Assembly (NCBI RefSeq): GCF_014145225.1
Contig: NZ_JABVCQ010000020.1
Span: forward strand, 1 to 60,254
DNA: 60,254 bases
Source: Thiospirillum jenense
Lineage (GTDB): Bacteria > Pseudomonadota > Gammaproteobacteria > Chromatiales > Chromatiaceae
Direction: 5' to 3'
Shown here: in pieces, positions 51,510 through 59,821 of the stretch
Layout: every line of letters begins with the position of its first letter
How positions within the stretch are numbered: position 1 is the stretch's first letter
Translations under genes and position numbers: made by a program
The notes under the pieces: model-generated
Seen by the model: the letters and a program-made list of their open reading frames with translations, nothing else
The model's database searches: none
Told to the model about the DNA's origin: nothing

Positions 51510-52202
51510 TCAATTCAATTGACGCGTTTCCGATAAAAACGCATTAATCCGCCGCAAATCTTTTAATAACGCGATTTTAAGACAATACAACGGATATACC
51601 GGCACTGGATATAAACGTAAACCCCGTTCAATCGCGTATTCAAATCCCTCTTCACTCGTGGCATCTGGTTCACAGCGTAATAATGCCTCGCGTACTTTTG
51701 GCACATCCTGCCCTAATAAGCGCGTAATGCCCGGCGCAATGCCTTTTAATACCGGCGCTGGTTGAATTAAGGTCCGCACCGCTCCCTGCGCATCGGTGCT
51801 ATAGCCCTGACATTTTTCATTAGCAGACACCGCCATTGCGGCAATCGCGCTGTGCGGTTGGGTTAATAGTAAACTAATCACATCCGCCGGAAACACCACG
51901 TCGCCCTCAATAATTAACACGTCCTCTTGACCAGTTTTACGCAGCGCGGTCATTAAACTGTACGCGCTATTGGTGGTGGCGAATAAGTCATTATACAAAA
52001 ATAATAACTCAGGCCAGGTCTCCATAATTAACTCTTTTTTAAACCCCACCACCATAATCACGTCATCTATATTCACGCACCGCCGCAATTGCTCTAATTG
52101 ATGTTGCAATAATGACGCGCCGGTGACGAGCGGAATTAACGGCTTGGGTTGCGGCAAGCCCAGTTGCGTACTAATGCCGTCGGCGAGGATGATGATTTTC
52201 AT
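51510..52202 (-). CDS. LicC-like nucleotidyltransferase (NTP_transferase family)
   Basis: A 230-residue sugar-phosphate or phosphocholine nucleotidyltransferase fold. IILADGISTQLGLPQPKPLIPL replaces the usual AxGxGSRL...PKPL motif, so the phosphate-binding Arg is Gln. YNDLFATTNSAYSLMTAL and VLIIEGDVVFPADVI resemble LicC-type cytidylyltransferases, and EGFEYAIERGLRL is a usual C-terminal segment. Whether the altered motif still activates NTP is uncertain. It heads the polysaccharide gene group with the glycosyltransferase and ligase. Confidence 0.75.
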   Translation of the reverse strand: MKIIILADGISTQLGLPQPKPLIPLVTGASLLQHQLEQLRRCVNIDDVIMVVGFKKELIMETWPELLFLYNDLFATTNSAYSLMTALRKTGQEDVLIIEGDVVFPADVISLLLTQPHSAIAAMAVSANEKCQGYSTDAQGAVRTLIQPAPVLKGIAPGITRLLGQDVPKVREALLRCEPDATSEEGFEYAIERGLRLYPVPVYPLYCLKIALLKDLRRINAFLSETRQLN

Positions 52203-52289
52203 TGCGTTAATCAGTTAGAATTGAAATAAGCACCGCGTCACGCGCCAGCATGATAGCGATCAACCGTGTCAGTTTGGTGAATATAAAAC

Positions 52290-53000
52290 ATGTCAAAATT
52301 ATTAGAACTCAGCGCAATTGAGGCGTATCAAGACGACCGCCGCGTATTGCATCAACTTGATTTTCATTTAATGCACGGCGAGCGCGTCGCCATTATTGGC
52401 GCGAATGGTGCGGGTAAAACGACGCTGTTGCATTTATTAGTTGGTCTGCATTCACCCACGCACGGCTGCATTCGTATTTTTGACCGCGACTGCCGCTCTG
52501 AAGCCGACTTCCGCCACGTCCGCACCCGCGTCGGGCTGCTGTTTCAGGACTCCGACGATCAGCTATTTTGCCCGACGGTGCGCGATGATGTCGCCTTCGG
52601 CCCGCTCAACCTCGGTCACGCCCCCCCCGCCGCCCGCGCTATTGCCGAGCAGACGTTGGCCGATTTACAACTGTCGCATTTAGCCGACCGCAGCGGGTAT
52701 CGCCTGTCGTTTGGTGAAAAACGCCTCGTGGCATTGGCGACGATTTTGGCGATGCGGCCGCAGGTTTTGCTGCTGGACGAGCCAACCAACGGTTTGGATT
52801 GCGCGACCGCCGCCCGCCTAATTGATTACTTGGCGCACCTGCCGCACACCATGTTGATGGTAACGCACGATCAGGCGCTGTTGTCAGGTTTAGCCACGCG
52901 GGTACTGCTGCTGACCGACGGTGCGCTCCGCGCCAGCGCCTGCCACGCCGCGAGTGCTTCCTGCCGCGACTGCGCCAAATCCACCAACGGCCGCGGGTAA
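52290..53000 (+). CDS. CbiO/NikO-like ECF transporter ATPase (orphan)
   Basis: A 236-residue ABC ATPase. Walker A GANGAGKTT, Q-loop LLFQDSDDQLF, signature LSFGEKRLVALATILAM, Walker B VLLLDEPTNGLD and His switch VTHD are all present. The LSxGEKR signature and QDSDDQLF place it with energy-coupling factor ATPases for cobalt, nickel or vitamins. The transmembrane (CbiQ) and substrate (CbiM) parts are missing nearby. The last 43 codons overlap the convergent phr gene by 130 bases; the Cys/Ser/Ala-rich tail is not family-like and probably reflects stop-codon loss. Confidence 0.88.
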   Translation: MSKLLELSAIEAYQDDRRVLHQLDFHLMHGERVAIIGANGAGKTTLLHLLVGLHSPTHGCIRIFDRDCRSEADFRHVRTRVGLLFQDSDDQLFCPTVRDDVAFGPLNLGHAPPAARAIAEQTLADLQLSHLADRSGYRLSFGEKRLVALATILAMRPQVLLLDEPTNGLDCATAARLIDYLAHLPHTMLMVTHDQALLSGLATRVLLLTDGALRASACHAASASCRDCAKSTNGRG

Positions 53001-54355
53001 TGTTTGCCCAATTCCACCCCGGCTGCGGTCAAGATCGCCGCCGGCGCCGCGCTGGGTTGATGAATCCATTTTGACGGCAGCTGCGCCAACTCGGGACACC
53101 AGCGCTTGACATAATCGCCTGTCGGATCAAAGCGTTGCCCCTGTAACACCGGGTTAAAAATGCGGACGTAAGGTGCCGCATCAGCGCCACACCCCGCCGT
53201 CCACTGCCAGCCCTGCGTGTTATTGGCCAGATCAGCATCCACCAACGTCTCCCAAAACCACCGCGCCCCGAGTTGCCAGGGCAGCCGCAGATTTTTGGTC
53301 AAAAACGACGCGACGATCATGCGCACGCGGTTGTGCATCCAGCCGCAGTGCCACAGTTGCCGCATTCCCGCATCCACCAGCGGAATCCCAGTTTGACCGC
53401 GTTGCCAAGCCGGTAGCCAGTGCGCCGGGGCATCAGTGCGCCAGGGAAAATCGGCAAAGCGCGGGTTGAGCGGCTGCGCGGGCGTGGTGGGAAAATGGTA
53501 AAGCAGGTGGTAACTGAACTCGCGCCAGCCCAGTTCGCGCATGAACGCGGCCTGATCGCCGCCAGTTGTCAGCAGATGTGGCAATAATTGACGCGGGCTG
53601 AGATTGCCCCAACTCAGATACGGCGCCAGCCGCGAGGTGCCGTCCACTGCGGGCAAATCGCGGTGCGTGGCGTAGTGCGGCGCGGCGCTGGTGAGAAATT
53701 GTTCCACTCGTTGCCACGCGCCGTCCTCGCCCGGGTGCCAAATGTCGGCAAAACCACTGTCCCAGTTGATGCGCGGCAGTAGCTCAAGACTGGCGAGCGG
53801 TTGATTGGGCAAATCAGGCGGCAGCGGCGGCAGGTGTGCTGGCGCGGGTGACGGCAGCGGGATTTGCCCGAGCTGCGGTTGACAGCGCCGCCACCACGCC
53901 GTGAACACGCGATACGGCGTACCACTGCCGCTCTGAATTGTCCAGGGTTCAAACCAAAGCGCGGCGTTGTGACTGGTGCAACTGATCCCGTCCGCCCGCA
54001 ACGCCTGCTTGATTTGGATATCGCGGGCGATGGCGGCGGGTTCGTAACAGCGATTCCAACAACAGTGCCGCGCCCCGCTCGCCGCAATCACCCGCCGCAG
54101 GCAGGTCAGGCTGTCACCGCGGGCGATCAGCAACTCCGACCCGCGAGCGCGTAATGCGGCGGTCAACTGCGCTAGGCTATGATGCAGCCACCAGCGCGAC
54201 GCGGCGCCGTCTAACCAGGGCGCGAGTGCCAATGGATCGTGAATGAAAATCGGAATGACGCGCTCGTATTCTAATAACGCCTGCTGCAATGCGGGATTAT
54301 CCGCTAACCGTAAATCGCGGCGTAACCAAACGAGGGCGGTGGTGGGAATTGACAT
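52871..54355 (-). CDS. phr: Deoxyribodipyrimidine photolyase (class I)
   Basis: FAD enzyme that splits UV-induced cyclobutane pyrimidine dimers using light. The N-terminal antenna domain starts LVWLRRDLRLADNPAL. The FAD domain shows LAPYLSWGNLSPRQ, ELGWREFSYHLLYHFP, GIPLVDAGMRQLWHCGWMHNRVRM, NNTQGWQWTAGCGADAAPY and RIFNPVLQGQRFDP. 494 aa is slightly long; the C-terminal about 25 residues are unlike the family and run antisense through the cbiO-like gene. Its presence implies exposure to light at some life stage. Confidence 0.95.
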   Translation of the reverse strand: MSIPTTALVWLRRDLRLADNPALQQALLEYERVIPIFIHDPLALAPWLDGAASRWWLHHSLAQLTAALRARGSELLIARGDSLTCLRRVIAASGARHCCWNRCYEPAAIARDIQIKQALRADGISCTSHNAALWFEPWTIQSGSGTPYRVFTAWWRRCQPQLGQIPLPSPAPAHLPPLPPDLPNQPLASLELLPRINWDSGFADIWHPGEDGAWQRVEQFLTSAAPHYATHRDLPAVDGTSRLAPYLSWGNLSPRQLLPHLLTTGGDQAAFMRELGWREFSYHLLYHFPTTPAQPLNPRFADFPWRTDAPAHWLPAWQRGQTGIPLVDAGMRQLWHCGWMHNRVRMIVASFLTKNLRLPWQLGARWFWETLVDADLANNTQGWQWTAGCGADAAPYVRIFNPVLQGQRFDPTGDYVKRWCPELAQLPSKWIHQPSAAPAAILTAAGVELGKHYPRPLVDLAQSRQEALAAWQALARSAPSVSSSTRVAKPDNSA

Positions 54356-54478
54356 TATGATGACCGTGATTTGTGGAATTGAATAAATGCGGGCGCGTCA
54401 TACATCAGCAATCATTAAAACAGTTTAATCACTCGACCGGCGCCGCGCTCTTCATCTTCAGTGTAGTTTATTATTAAC

Positions 54479-57400
54479 ATGACCACAACTTTACTTGACC
54501 CAGCCGCTGAACACGAATGCTTACCACTGCATGTCTTTAGTGAAAAAGCCTATTTTGATTATGCGCGCTATGTCATTCTTGATCGGGCGCTACCGCATGT
54601 CGGCGATGGCTTAAAACCGGTGCAACGGCGCATTCTTTACGCCATGTCTGAATTGGGTTTGAATGCAACGGCGAAATATAAAAAATCCGCCCGCACCGTC
54701 GGTGATTGTTTCACTGCTGGCGCGTTGGTGCATACCGCAACGGGCTTAAAACCAATTGAACAAATGGCAGTAGGCGATCAGGTATTATTACCCGACGGCA
54801 GCACCAGCGACGTGGTGGAACTATTCGCCAATCCACCGCAATCATTGGTTCGCGTGGAATTAAACAACGGCGCTGCTTTAACCGTCACCCCCGGGCAATT
54901 ATTTCGCGTCTTAAATGATGATTTAACCATCAGTTGGCAGCGCGCCGATCAATTAACCAATTGCCGAATTCTCGTCACCAACCCGTATCGCTTGGGCAAT
55001 GCTGATATTTGCCAGGACAGCGCGCAAGTTGAATTGGCATATCTCACCGGGTTATTAATTGCAACGGGCGAAATCACGACCGATTCATCCAGCGTTACAT
55101 TGCACCTTGCCGCCAATGAACCGCTGGAGTGTTTATTCAATTATTGCCAAACCAATCACATCTCCGCGCACTGGTGTCCAATGGTGCCGAGCATCACGCA
55201 TCATGCGTTAGCATACGGGTTAACCATTGCTGGTTTTAATTCAATTGCGCAACTCTGCACCGCTGATTTGACAGCGCGACAGGTGCCGCAGTGGATTTTA
55301 ATTGACCGCTGTTTATATTTGCCGTTCATTGCTGGCGTAATTGATGCCGTTGGTCATATTCGCACCAAATCCCATCGCCGCGATGTGTTAATTCACGCCG
55401 CCTCCGCGCAATTATTACAGCAATTGCAAAGCATGTTAGCCGACAGCGGGTTACATGCGCTCTATTCGCCATTTGATACGGCGCACGAACAGCAATCACA
55501 ATTGCATCATTTATTATTACGCGGCCACGCGGCAGCGCGGCTGTGTACAGCAATTAAAGCATTATTAAAAAACAGCAAACAACGCCATCATGCCGAGCGC
55601 GTCGCAGCGACAGTCAATGCGCACAGTGTGCAGAGTTTAGCCGAGTCCATTCCCGCAACGGCAATTGTCACCGAATTAACTGCGCATCATGTCCACGCGG
55701 ATTGGTATTCTGAACCAACGGGCGGGTTATTTCGCGCTGGCGTGCCGCCATTTCGTGCCGCGCAATTCATTTCTTATCAACAAGCGCATGATTGGCAATT
55801 GGTCAGCAAATTAGAACGCATGGGGTCGCCATTAGCCGCGCACTTAAAACAGTTAATTAATACTTATTGCGTCTTGACGGTGGTGCAGGTTAATTCCGCG
55901 CCAGCCGCCGCGACCTTTGATGTGCGTATTGCCGACGAGCGCCACGAGTTATTTGTCCAGGGTTGCGCAGTGCATAATTGTTTGGGCAAGTTTCATCCGC
56001 ACGGTGATAGCGCCTGTTATGAGGCAATGGTGTTAATGGCGCAGCCGTTTAGTTATCGCTATCCATTAGTGGACGGGCAGGGTAATTGGGGATCGGCGGA
56101 TGATCCCAAGTCATTTGCCGCGATGCGTTACACCGAAGCGCGTTTAACGCCGTATGCGGACGTGTTATTAAATGAATTGGCGCCGGCGACGGTGGAATGG
56201 CAACCCAATTTTGATGGCACGTTAGATGAGCCGCGTTTATTACCGGCGCGGCTGCCGAATGTCTTATTAAACGGCGCCACCGGCATTGCGGTTGGCATGG
56301 CAACGGATATTCCGCCGCATAATTTACGCGAGGTGGTGCGGGCGTGTGTTTTATTATTAAAACAACCCGACGCGACGTTAGATGATTTATTAACTTTCAT
56401 TCCCGCGCCTGATTACCCGACAGCGGCGGAAATCATTACCCCAGCGGCGGATTTGCGGCGGCTTTATATGAGCGGTAATGGCACGGTGCGGCAGCGGGCG
56501 CGTTATCAACTTGAAAGCGGTGATATTGTGATTAACGCGCTGCCGTATCAGGTGTCGGGCAATCGCATTATGGAGCAGATTGCCGCGCAAATGCAGGCGA
56601 AAAAATTGCCGATGATTGAAGATTTGCGCGATGAATCCGATCACCGCCACCCGACGCGGTTGGTGATTGTGCCGCGGTCTAATCGCATTGATGTTGCGCG
56701 GTTAATGGCACATTTATTTGCCACGACTGAATTAGAAAAAACCTACCGTGTTAATCTCAATGTGATTGGTTTGAATGAACAACCGCAGGTGCTGGGCTTG
56801 CGCGACATATTAGTTAATTGGTTGGAATTCCGCACCGCGACCGTCCGCCGCCGTTTGCAGCACCGCGCCGCGCAGGTCAGCGAGCGGCTGCATCTGCTCG
56901 ACGGGCTGCTGAGTGCGCTGCTCAATTTGGACGCGGTGATTGAGTGCGTCCGCCGCGAGGATGAACCCAAGCCGGTGTTGATGGCGCAGTTGGGATTGAC
57001 GGCGGTGCAGGCGGATTTTGTTCTCAACACGCGGCTGCGGCAGTTGGCGCGGTTGGAGGAAATGACCGTCCGCCGCGAGCAGAGCGCGTTGGCGACTGAG
57101 CAGCAGCAGTTGGCGCAGTTGTTGGGTGACGAGCGGCAGTTGACGGCGCTGTTGATTGCCGAGTTGGAAACCGACGCGGCGCGTTACGGTGACGAGCGCC
57201 GTTCGCCACTGGTCACGCGCCCGCCGGCGCAGGCGTTGGATGACACCGAGGTCGCGCCGAGTGAAGCATTGACCGTGATCTTGTCGGCAAAAGGCTGGAT
57301 TCGGGCGGCAAAAGGGCATGAACTTGATCCGACCAGTTTGGCGTTCAAAGCCGGCGATCAATTGTTGAGCATCGCCCGCGTGCGCAGCCACCAGCAGGTG

Positions 57401-58057
57401 GTGTTACTCGATTCCACCGGCCGCAGCTACGCCCTCCCCGCGCACACCTTGCCGTCGGCACGCGGTCAGGGCGAACCGCTGACCAGCCGCTGTGAACCGG
57501 CGGCCGGCGCGACCTTCGTGGCGTTACTCGGCGATGAACCCGAGCGGCGGTTCATTTTCGCCACCGACGCCGGCTATGGATTTATTTGCCCGTTGAATGC
57601 ACTTTACACCCGCCAGCGCAGCGGCAAAGTGGTATTAACTGTACCACCCGAGGCGCGCATTTTACCGCCGGTGTCATTACCGTTTATTAATAATGAACAG
57701 CGCGATTCATCATTCAGCGCAAATGATTGGCGCGTGGCGGTAGTATCAAGTGACGGCTATTTGTTATTATTTCCACTGAATCAACTGCCCGAATTAACAC
57801 GCGGCAAAGGCAATAAGTTAATGGCATTACCGCTGCCGAAAGCGGGCGGCAGTGCGGCGACGGTCGTGGCATTAAACTGCATTCCACCCGCGGCCACTGT
57901 CACCATTATTGCCGGCAAGCGTCAATTGACTTTGAAACCAATAGATTTGGAATCCTATCAGGGTGAACGCGGGCGGCGCGGGGCGTTATTACCGCGTGGA
58001 TTGCAGCGCGTGGACACGTTATTAGTCACGCCCGCCGATGTGCTGCATTTGAATTAA
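54479..58057 (+). CDS. parC: DNA topoisomerase IV subunit A, interrupted by an in-frame intein
   Basis: Breakage-reunion subunit of topoisomerase IV, which decatenates daughter chromosomes. The 1192-residue precursor has extein parts 1-76 and 501-1192. Joined, they give 768 aa, close to E. coli ParC (752). Exteins include [26 protein letters not shown] with wild-type quinolone-contact Ser and Glu, and AMRYTEARL with catalytic Tyr (about 127 after splicing). The C-terminal part has ParC propeller blades. The intein lies between VGD and [10 protein letters not shown]. The +1 extein residue is Cys, where intein-free ParC has Val. parE is not adjacent. The region 56.84-57.59 kb is GC-rich. Confidence 0.96.
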   Translation: MTTTLLDPAAEHECLPLHVFSEKAYFDYARYVILDRALPHVGDGLKPVQRRILYAMSELGLNATAKYKKSARTVGDCFTAGALVHTATGLKPIEQMAVGDQVLLPDGSTSDVVELFANPPQSLVRVELNNGAALTVTPGQLFRVLNDDLTISWQRADQLTNCRILVTNPYRLGNADICQDSAQVELAYLTGLLIATGEITTDSSSVTLHLAANEPLECLFNYCQTNHISAHWCPMVPSITHHALAYGLTIAGFNSIAQLCTADLTARQVPQWILIDRCLYLPFIAGVIDAVGHIRTKSHRRDVLIHAASAQLLQQLQSMLADSGLHALYSPFDTAHEQQSQLHHLLLRGHAAARLCTAIKALLKNSKQRHHAERVAATVNAHSVQSLAESIPATAIVTELTAHHVHADWYSEPTGGLFRAGVPPFRAAQFISYQQAHDWQLVSKLERMGSPLAAHLKQLINTYCVLTVVQVNSAPAAATFDVRIADERHELFVQGCAVHNCLGKFHPHGDSACYEAMVLMAQPFSYRYPLVDGQGNWGSADDPKSFAAMRYTEARLTPYADVLLNELAPATVEWQPNFDGTLDEPRLLPARLPNVLLNGATGIAVGMATDIPPHNLREVVRACVLLLKQPDATLDDLLTFIPAPDYPTAAEIITPAADLRRLYMSGNGTVRQRARYQLESGDIVINALPYQVSGNRIMEQIAAQMQAKKLPMIEDLRDESDHRHPTRLVIVPRSNRIDVARLMAHLFATTELEKTYRVNLNVIGLNEQPQVLGLRDILVNWLEFRTATVRRRLQHRAAQVSERLHLLDGLLSALLNLDAVIECVRREDEPKPVLMAQLGLTAVQADFVLNTRLRQLARLEEMTVRREQSALATEQQQLAQLLGDERQLTALLIAELETDAARYGDERRSPLVTRPPAQALDDTEVAPSEALTVILSAKGWIRAAKGHELDPTSLAFKAGDQLLSIARVRSHQQVVLLDSTGRSYALPAHTLPSARGQGEPLTSRCEPAAGATFVALLGDEPERRFIFATDAGYGFICPLNALYTRQRSGKVVLTVPPEARILPPVSLPFINNEQRDSSFSANDWRVAVVSSDGYLLLFPLNQLPELTRGKGNKLMALPLPKAGGSAATVVALNCIPPAATVTIIAGKRQLTLKPIDLESYQGERGRRGALLPRGLQRVDTLLVTPADVLHLN
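54707..55978 (+). other. ParC intein with degenerate LAGLIDADG endonuclease domain (424 aa)
   Basis: Protein-splicing element. Cys1 starts block A ([20 protein letters not shown]) and [11 protein letters not shown] follows. Block B is [11 protein letters not shown], with Gln where the conserved TxxH His belongs. Endonuclease block C is [14 protein letters not shown] and block E is [14 protein letters not shown]: the catalytic acid before the last Gly is Thr and Val, so DNA cleavage is probably lost. Block F is [16 protein letters not shown] and block G is CAVHN, followed by Cys+1. Base and codon use match the flanking parC, so it is not a recent arrival. Confidence 0.95.
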
Positions 58058-58200
58058 TCACGCCGCGCATGATTTAGAATAAATAACGGTAATAAAAAAC
58101 AGACGGGCGGCACCTGCACAACGCGCTGTTATTCAACACAATTTGAACTCAATGTGAATAAACTACGGCGCCACAACCGCGCTCTTATATTGATGATTGC

Positions 58201-58229
58201 TTGACAAGCCCCATACTGACTTAGATACT
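58201..58229 (+). promoter_or_regulatory. Candidate sigma70 promoter for the CBS/DUF21 gene
   Basis: Consensus TTGACA at 58201-58206, a 17-base spacer, and GATACT at 58224-58229 (four of six matches to TATAAT). It would produce a leader of about 170 bases before ATG 58405. No other strong match was seen by eye in the 347-base gap 58058-58404, which otherwise contains only the hairpin listed next. Confidence 0.5.
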
Positions 58230-58354
58230 GCCATACACCGTGTTTATGATAACCTGATTGTTTGCGGGCGCAATTTTAGTAAAAACAACGAGTTACAGCG
58301 TTTAAGTCCGCAATCATCGCAACCAAACGGAGTATTAATTAAGCCTGAGTGACG

Positions 58355-58373
58355 GATGTGCGGCGCTCACATC
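58355..58373 (+). other. Small leader hairpin before the CBS/DUF21 gene
   Basis: GATGTG (58355-58360) and CACATC (58368-58373) form a perfect 6-bp stem with a 7-nt loop (CGGCGCT), 31 bases before ATG 58405. The surrounding GAG/CTGAG repeats could extend it. It matches no riboswitch class that I can recognise. It may be a structured 5' leader or chance. Confidence 0.25.
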
Positions 58374-58404
58374 TGAGCGGTACCACCAGTGCTTCTAATT
58401 CACT

Positions 58405-59478
58405 ATGACTCTACTGCTTATTTACCTCTTTCTAGCACTCACAGTCTCCTTCATTTGTTCTATTTTGGAAGCTGTGCTGCTTTCCTCTACAAATAGCTAT
58501 ATCGAAAGCCGCACTAAAGAACACCACTCACGCGGGTTGAGTTTATTCAAAAAGCACAAATCAAACATTGACCGCCCCATTGCTGCTATTCTCATTTTCA
58601 ATACCTTTGCGCATACGATGGGCGCGGCGGGCGTGGGTGCTGAAGCGCAGCGCTTATTTGGTGAGGAATGGCAAACCATCATTGCCATTATTCTCACATT
58701 GTTAATTCTCTATCTCACCGAAATTATTCCCAAAGTGCTGGGTGCAACGCATTGGAAACACCTACTATCGCCCGCCGCCTATTTCATTCAGTACATGATT
58801 TTTCTCACCTACCCGTTACTGCTGATCTCAACCTACCTGTCGCGGCTGTTATCCAAAGGTAAACCCCTGCATGGCGGGCATTCACGCGATGAGATTTTGG
58901 CAATGGTGGAAATGGGTGAAAAAGCCGGTGCGATTCTGAGCCGTGAAAGCGCCTTAATTGAAAACCTGCTCCAATTAAAAGAATGCCGCGCTAAAGATAT
59001 TATGACGCCGCGCAGTGTGGTATTCGCGTTTTCAATGGAGGTGACGGTCGCGCAAGCGGTTGAATATGACGCGCTTTATGTGCATTCGCGTATTCCCGTC
59101 TATCAAGACAATTTAGATCAGGTGGTTGGTCTGGTCTTTAGTCAAACCGTATTAGAAGAGAGCGTTGAAGAGCATGAAGAGCGCACGATGGCGCAGATTT
59201 GCGTACCGGTGTTTCATGTGTCAGAAAACCTGCCGGTCTTAAATCTGCTCGATACCTTTATTAAACGCAAAGAGCATTTATTCGTGGTGCATGATAATTA
59301 CGGCCAAACCGCCGGCATCGTGACAATGGAAGATGCGATTGAAACGCTACTCGGTGTGGAAATCATGGATGAAATGGATCAGGTCAGTGATATGCAGATG
59401 TTGGCGAAACAACGCAGCCGCATTTTCCGTGATCGTATTCGGCGGGATTTGCAAGAATCATTGGCGTCAAAAGACTAA
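58405..59478 (+). CDS. DUF21/CBS-pair membrane protein (CNNM/CorC-TlyC family)
   Basis: A 357-residue integral membrane protein. Residues about 1-145 form the DUF21 (CNNM) transmembrane domain, including SILEAVLLSSTNSYIESR, NTFAHTMGAAGVGAEAQ and LTEIIPKVLGATHW. The linker has AKDIMTPRSVVFAF. Two CBS domains (about 195-315) contain HSRIPVYQDNLDQVVGLV and FVVHDNYGQTAGIVTMEDAIETLLG. The C-terminal transporter-associated domain of CorC is absent. Family members handle Mg2+/Co2+ export or its regulation by nucleotides; the exact cargo is unknown. Confidence 0.92.
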   Translation: MTLLLIYLFLALTVSFICSILEAVLLSSTNSYIESRTKEHHSRGLSLFKKHKSNIDRPIAAILIFNTFAHTMGAAGVGAEAQRLFGEEWQTIIAIILTLLILYLTEIIPKVLGATHWKHLLSPAAYFIQYMIFLTYPLLLISTYLSRLLSKGKPLHGGHSRDEILAMVEMGEKAGAILSRESALIENLLQLKECRAKDIMTPRSVVFAFSMEVTVAQAVEYDALYVHSRIPVYQDNLDQVVGLVFSQTVLEESVEEHEERTMAQICVPVFHVSENLPVLNLLDTFIKRKEHLFVVHDNYGQTAGIVTMEDAIETLLGVEIMDEMDQVSDMQMLAKQRSRIFRDRIRRDLQESLASKD

Positions 59479-59496
59479 TCGAATCATCATTTTCTG

Positions 59497-59640
59497 CCCC
59501 AGCCCCCCTTTGCAAAAGCGCTCGTTCGCAATGCGAGCGGGGGGATTTAATTCAAGTCATTAAATCCCCCGCCCTTATTTACCCCCCGCCCTGTTTGATT
59601 AACCCTCGTTACGCGAGCGCCCCCTTTTGCAAAGGGAAAA
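59497..59640. repeat. Palindrome-rich repeat cluster (CCCCTTTGCAAAAGG type), part 1
   Basis: Nested inverted repeats follow the DUF21 gene. CGCTCG (59519-59524) pairs with CGAGCG (59534-59539). A perfect 12-bp pair GGGGGATTTAAT (59540-59551) and ATTAAATCCCCC (59559-59570) has a 7-nt loop. Further on, CCCCTTTTGCAAAGGG (59621-59636) is a near palindrome. The elements look like dispersed repeats of C-run plus TTTGCAAA. The large hairpin could act as a terminator for the preceding gene. Confidence 0.6.
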
Positions 59641-59761
59641 ATTGCTCACTTTTATAGCTTAACTGAATTATAATTCACGCATGTTTTACCCACCTATCTA
59701 TTGGTGAGTGATGAAACAAAAGCGGCGCCTTTTTATTCTTTATTGCAAAAGGATTTCTATT

Positions 59762-59782
59762 CCCTCCTTTGCAAAAGGAGGG
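59762..59782. repeat. Palindrome CCCTCCTTT-GCA-AAAGGAGGG, part 2 of the cluster
   Basis: A perfect 9-bp inverted repeat (59762-59770 and 59774-59782) around GCA, sharing the CCTTTGCAAAAGG core with the copies at 59.50 and 59.63 kb. The gap 59641-59761 between the copies shows no gene. Confidence 0.65.
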
Positions 59783-59821
59783 AAGGGAGATTTCTTTCCC
59801 ACTCAACCATGAGTATTCACC

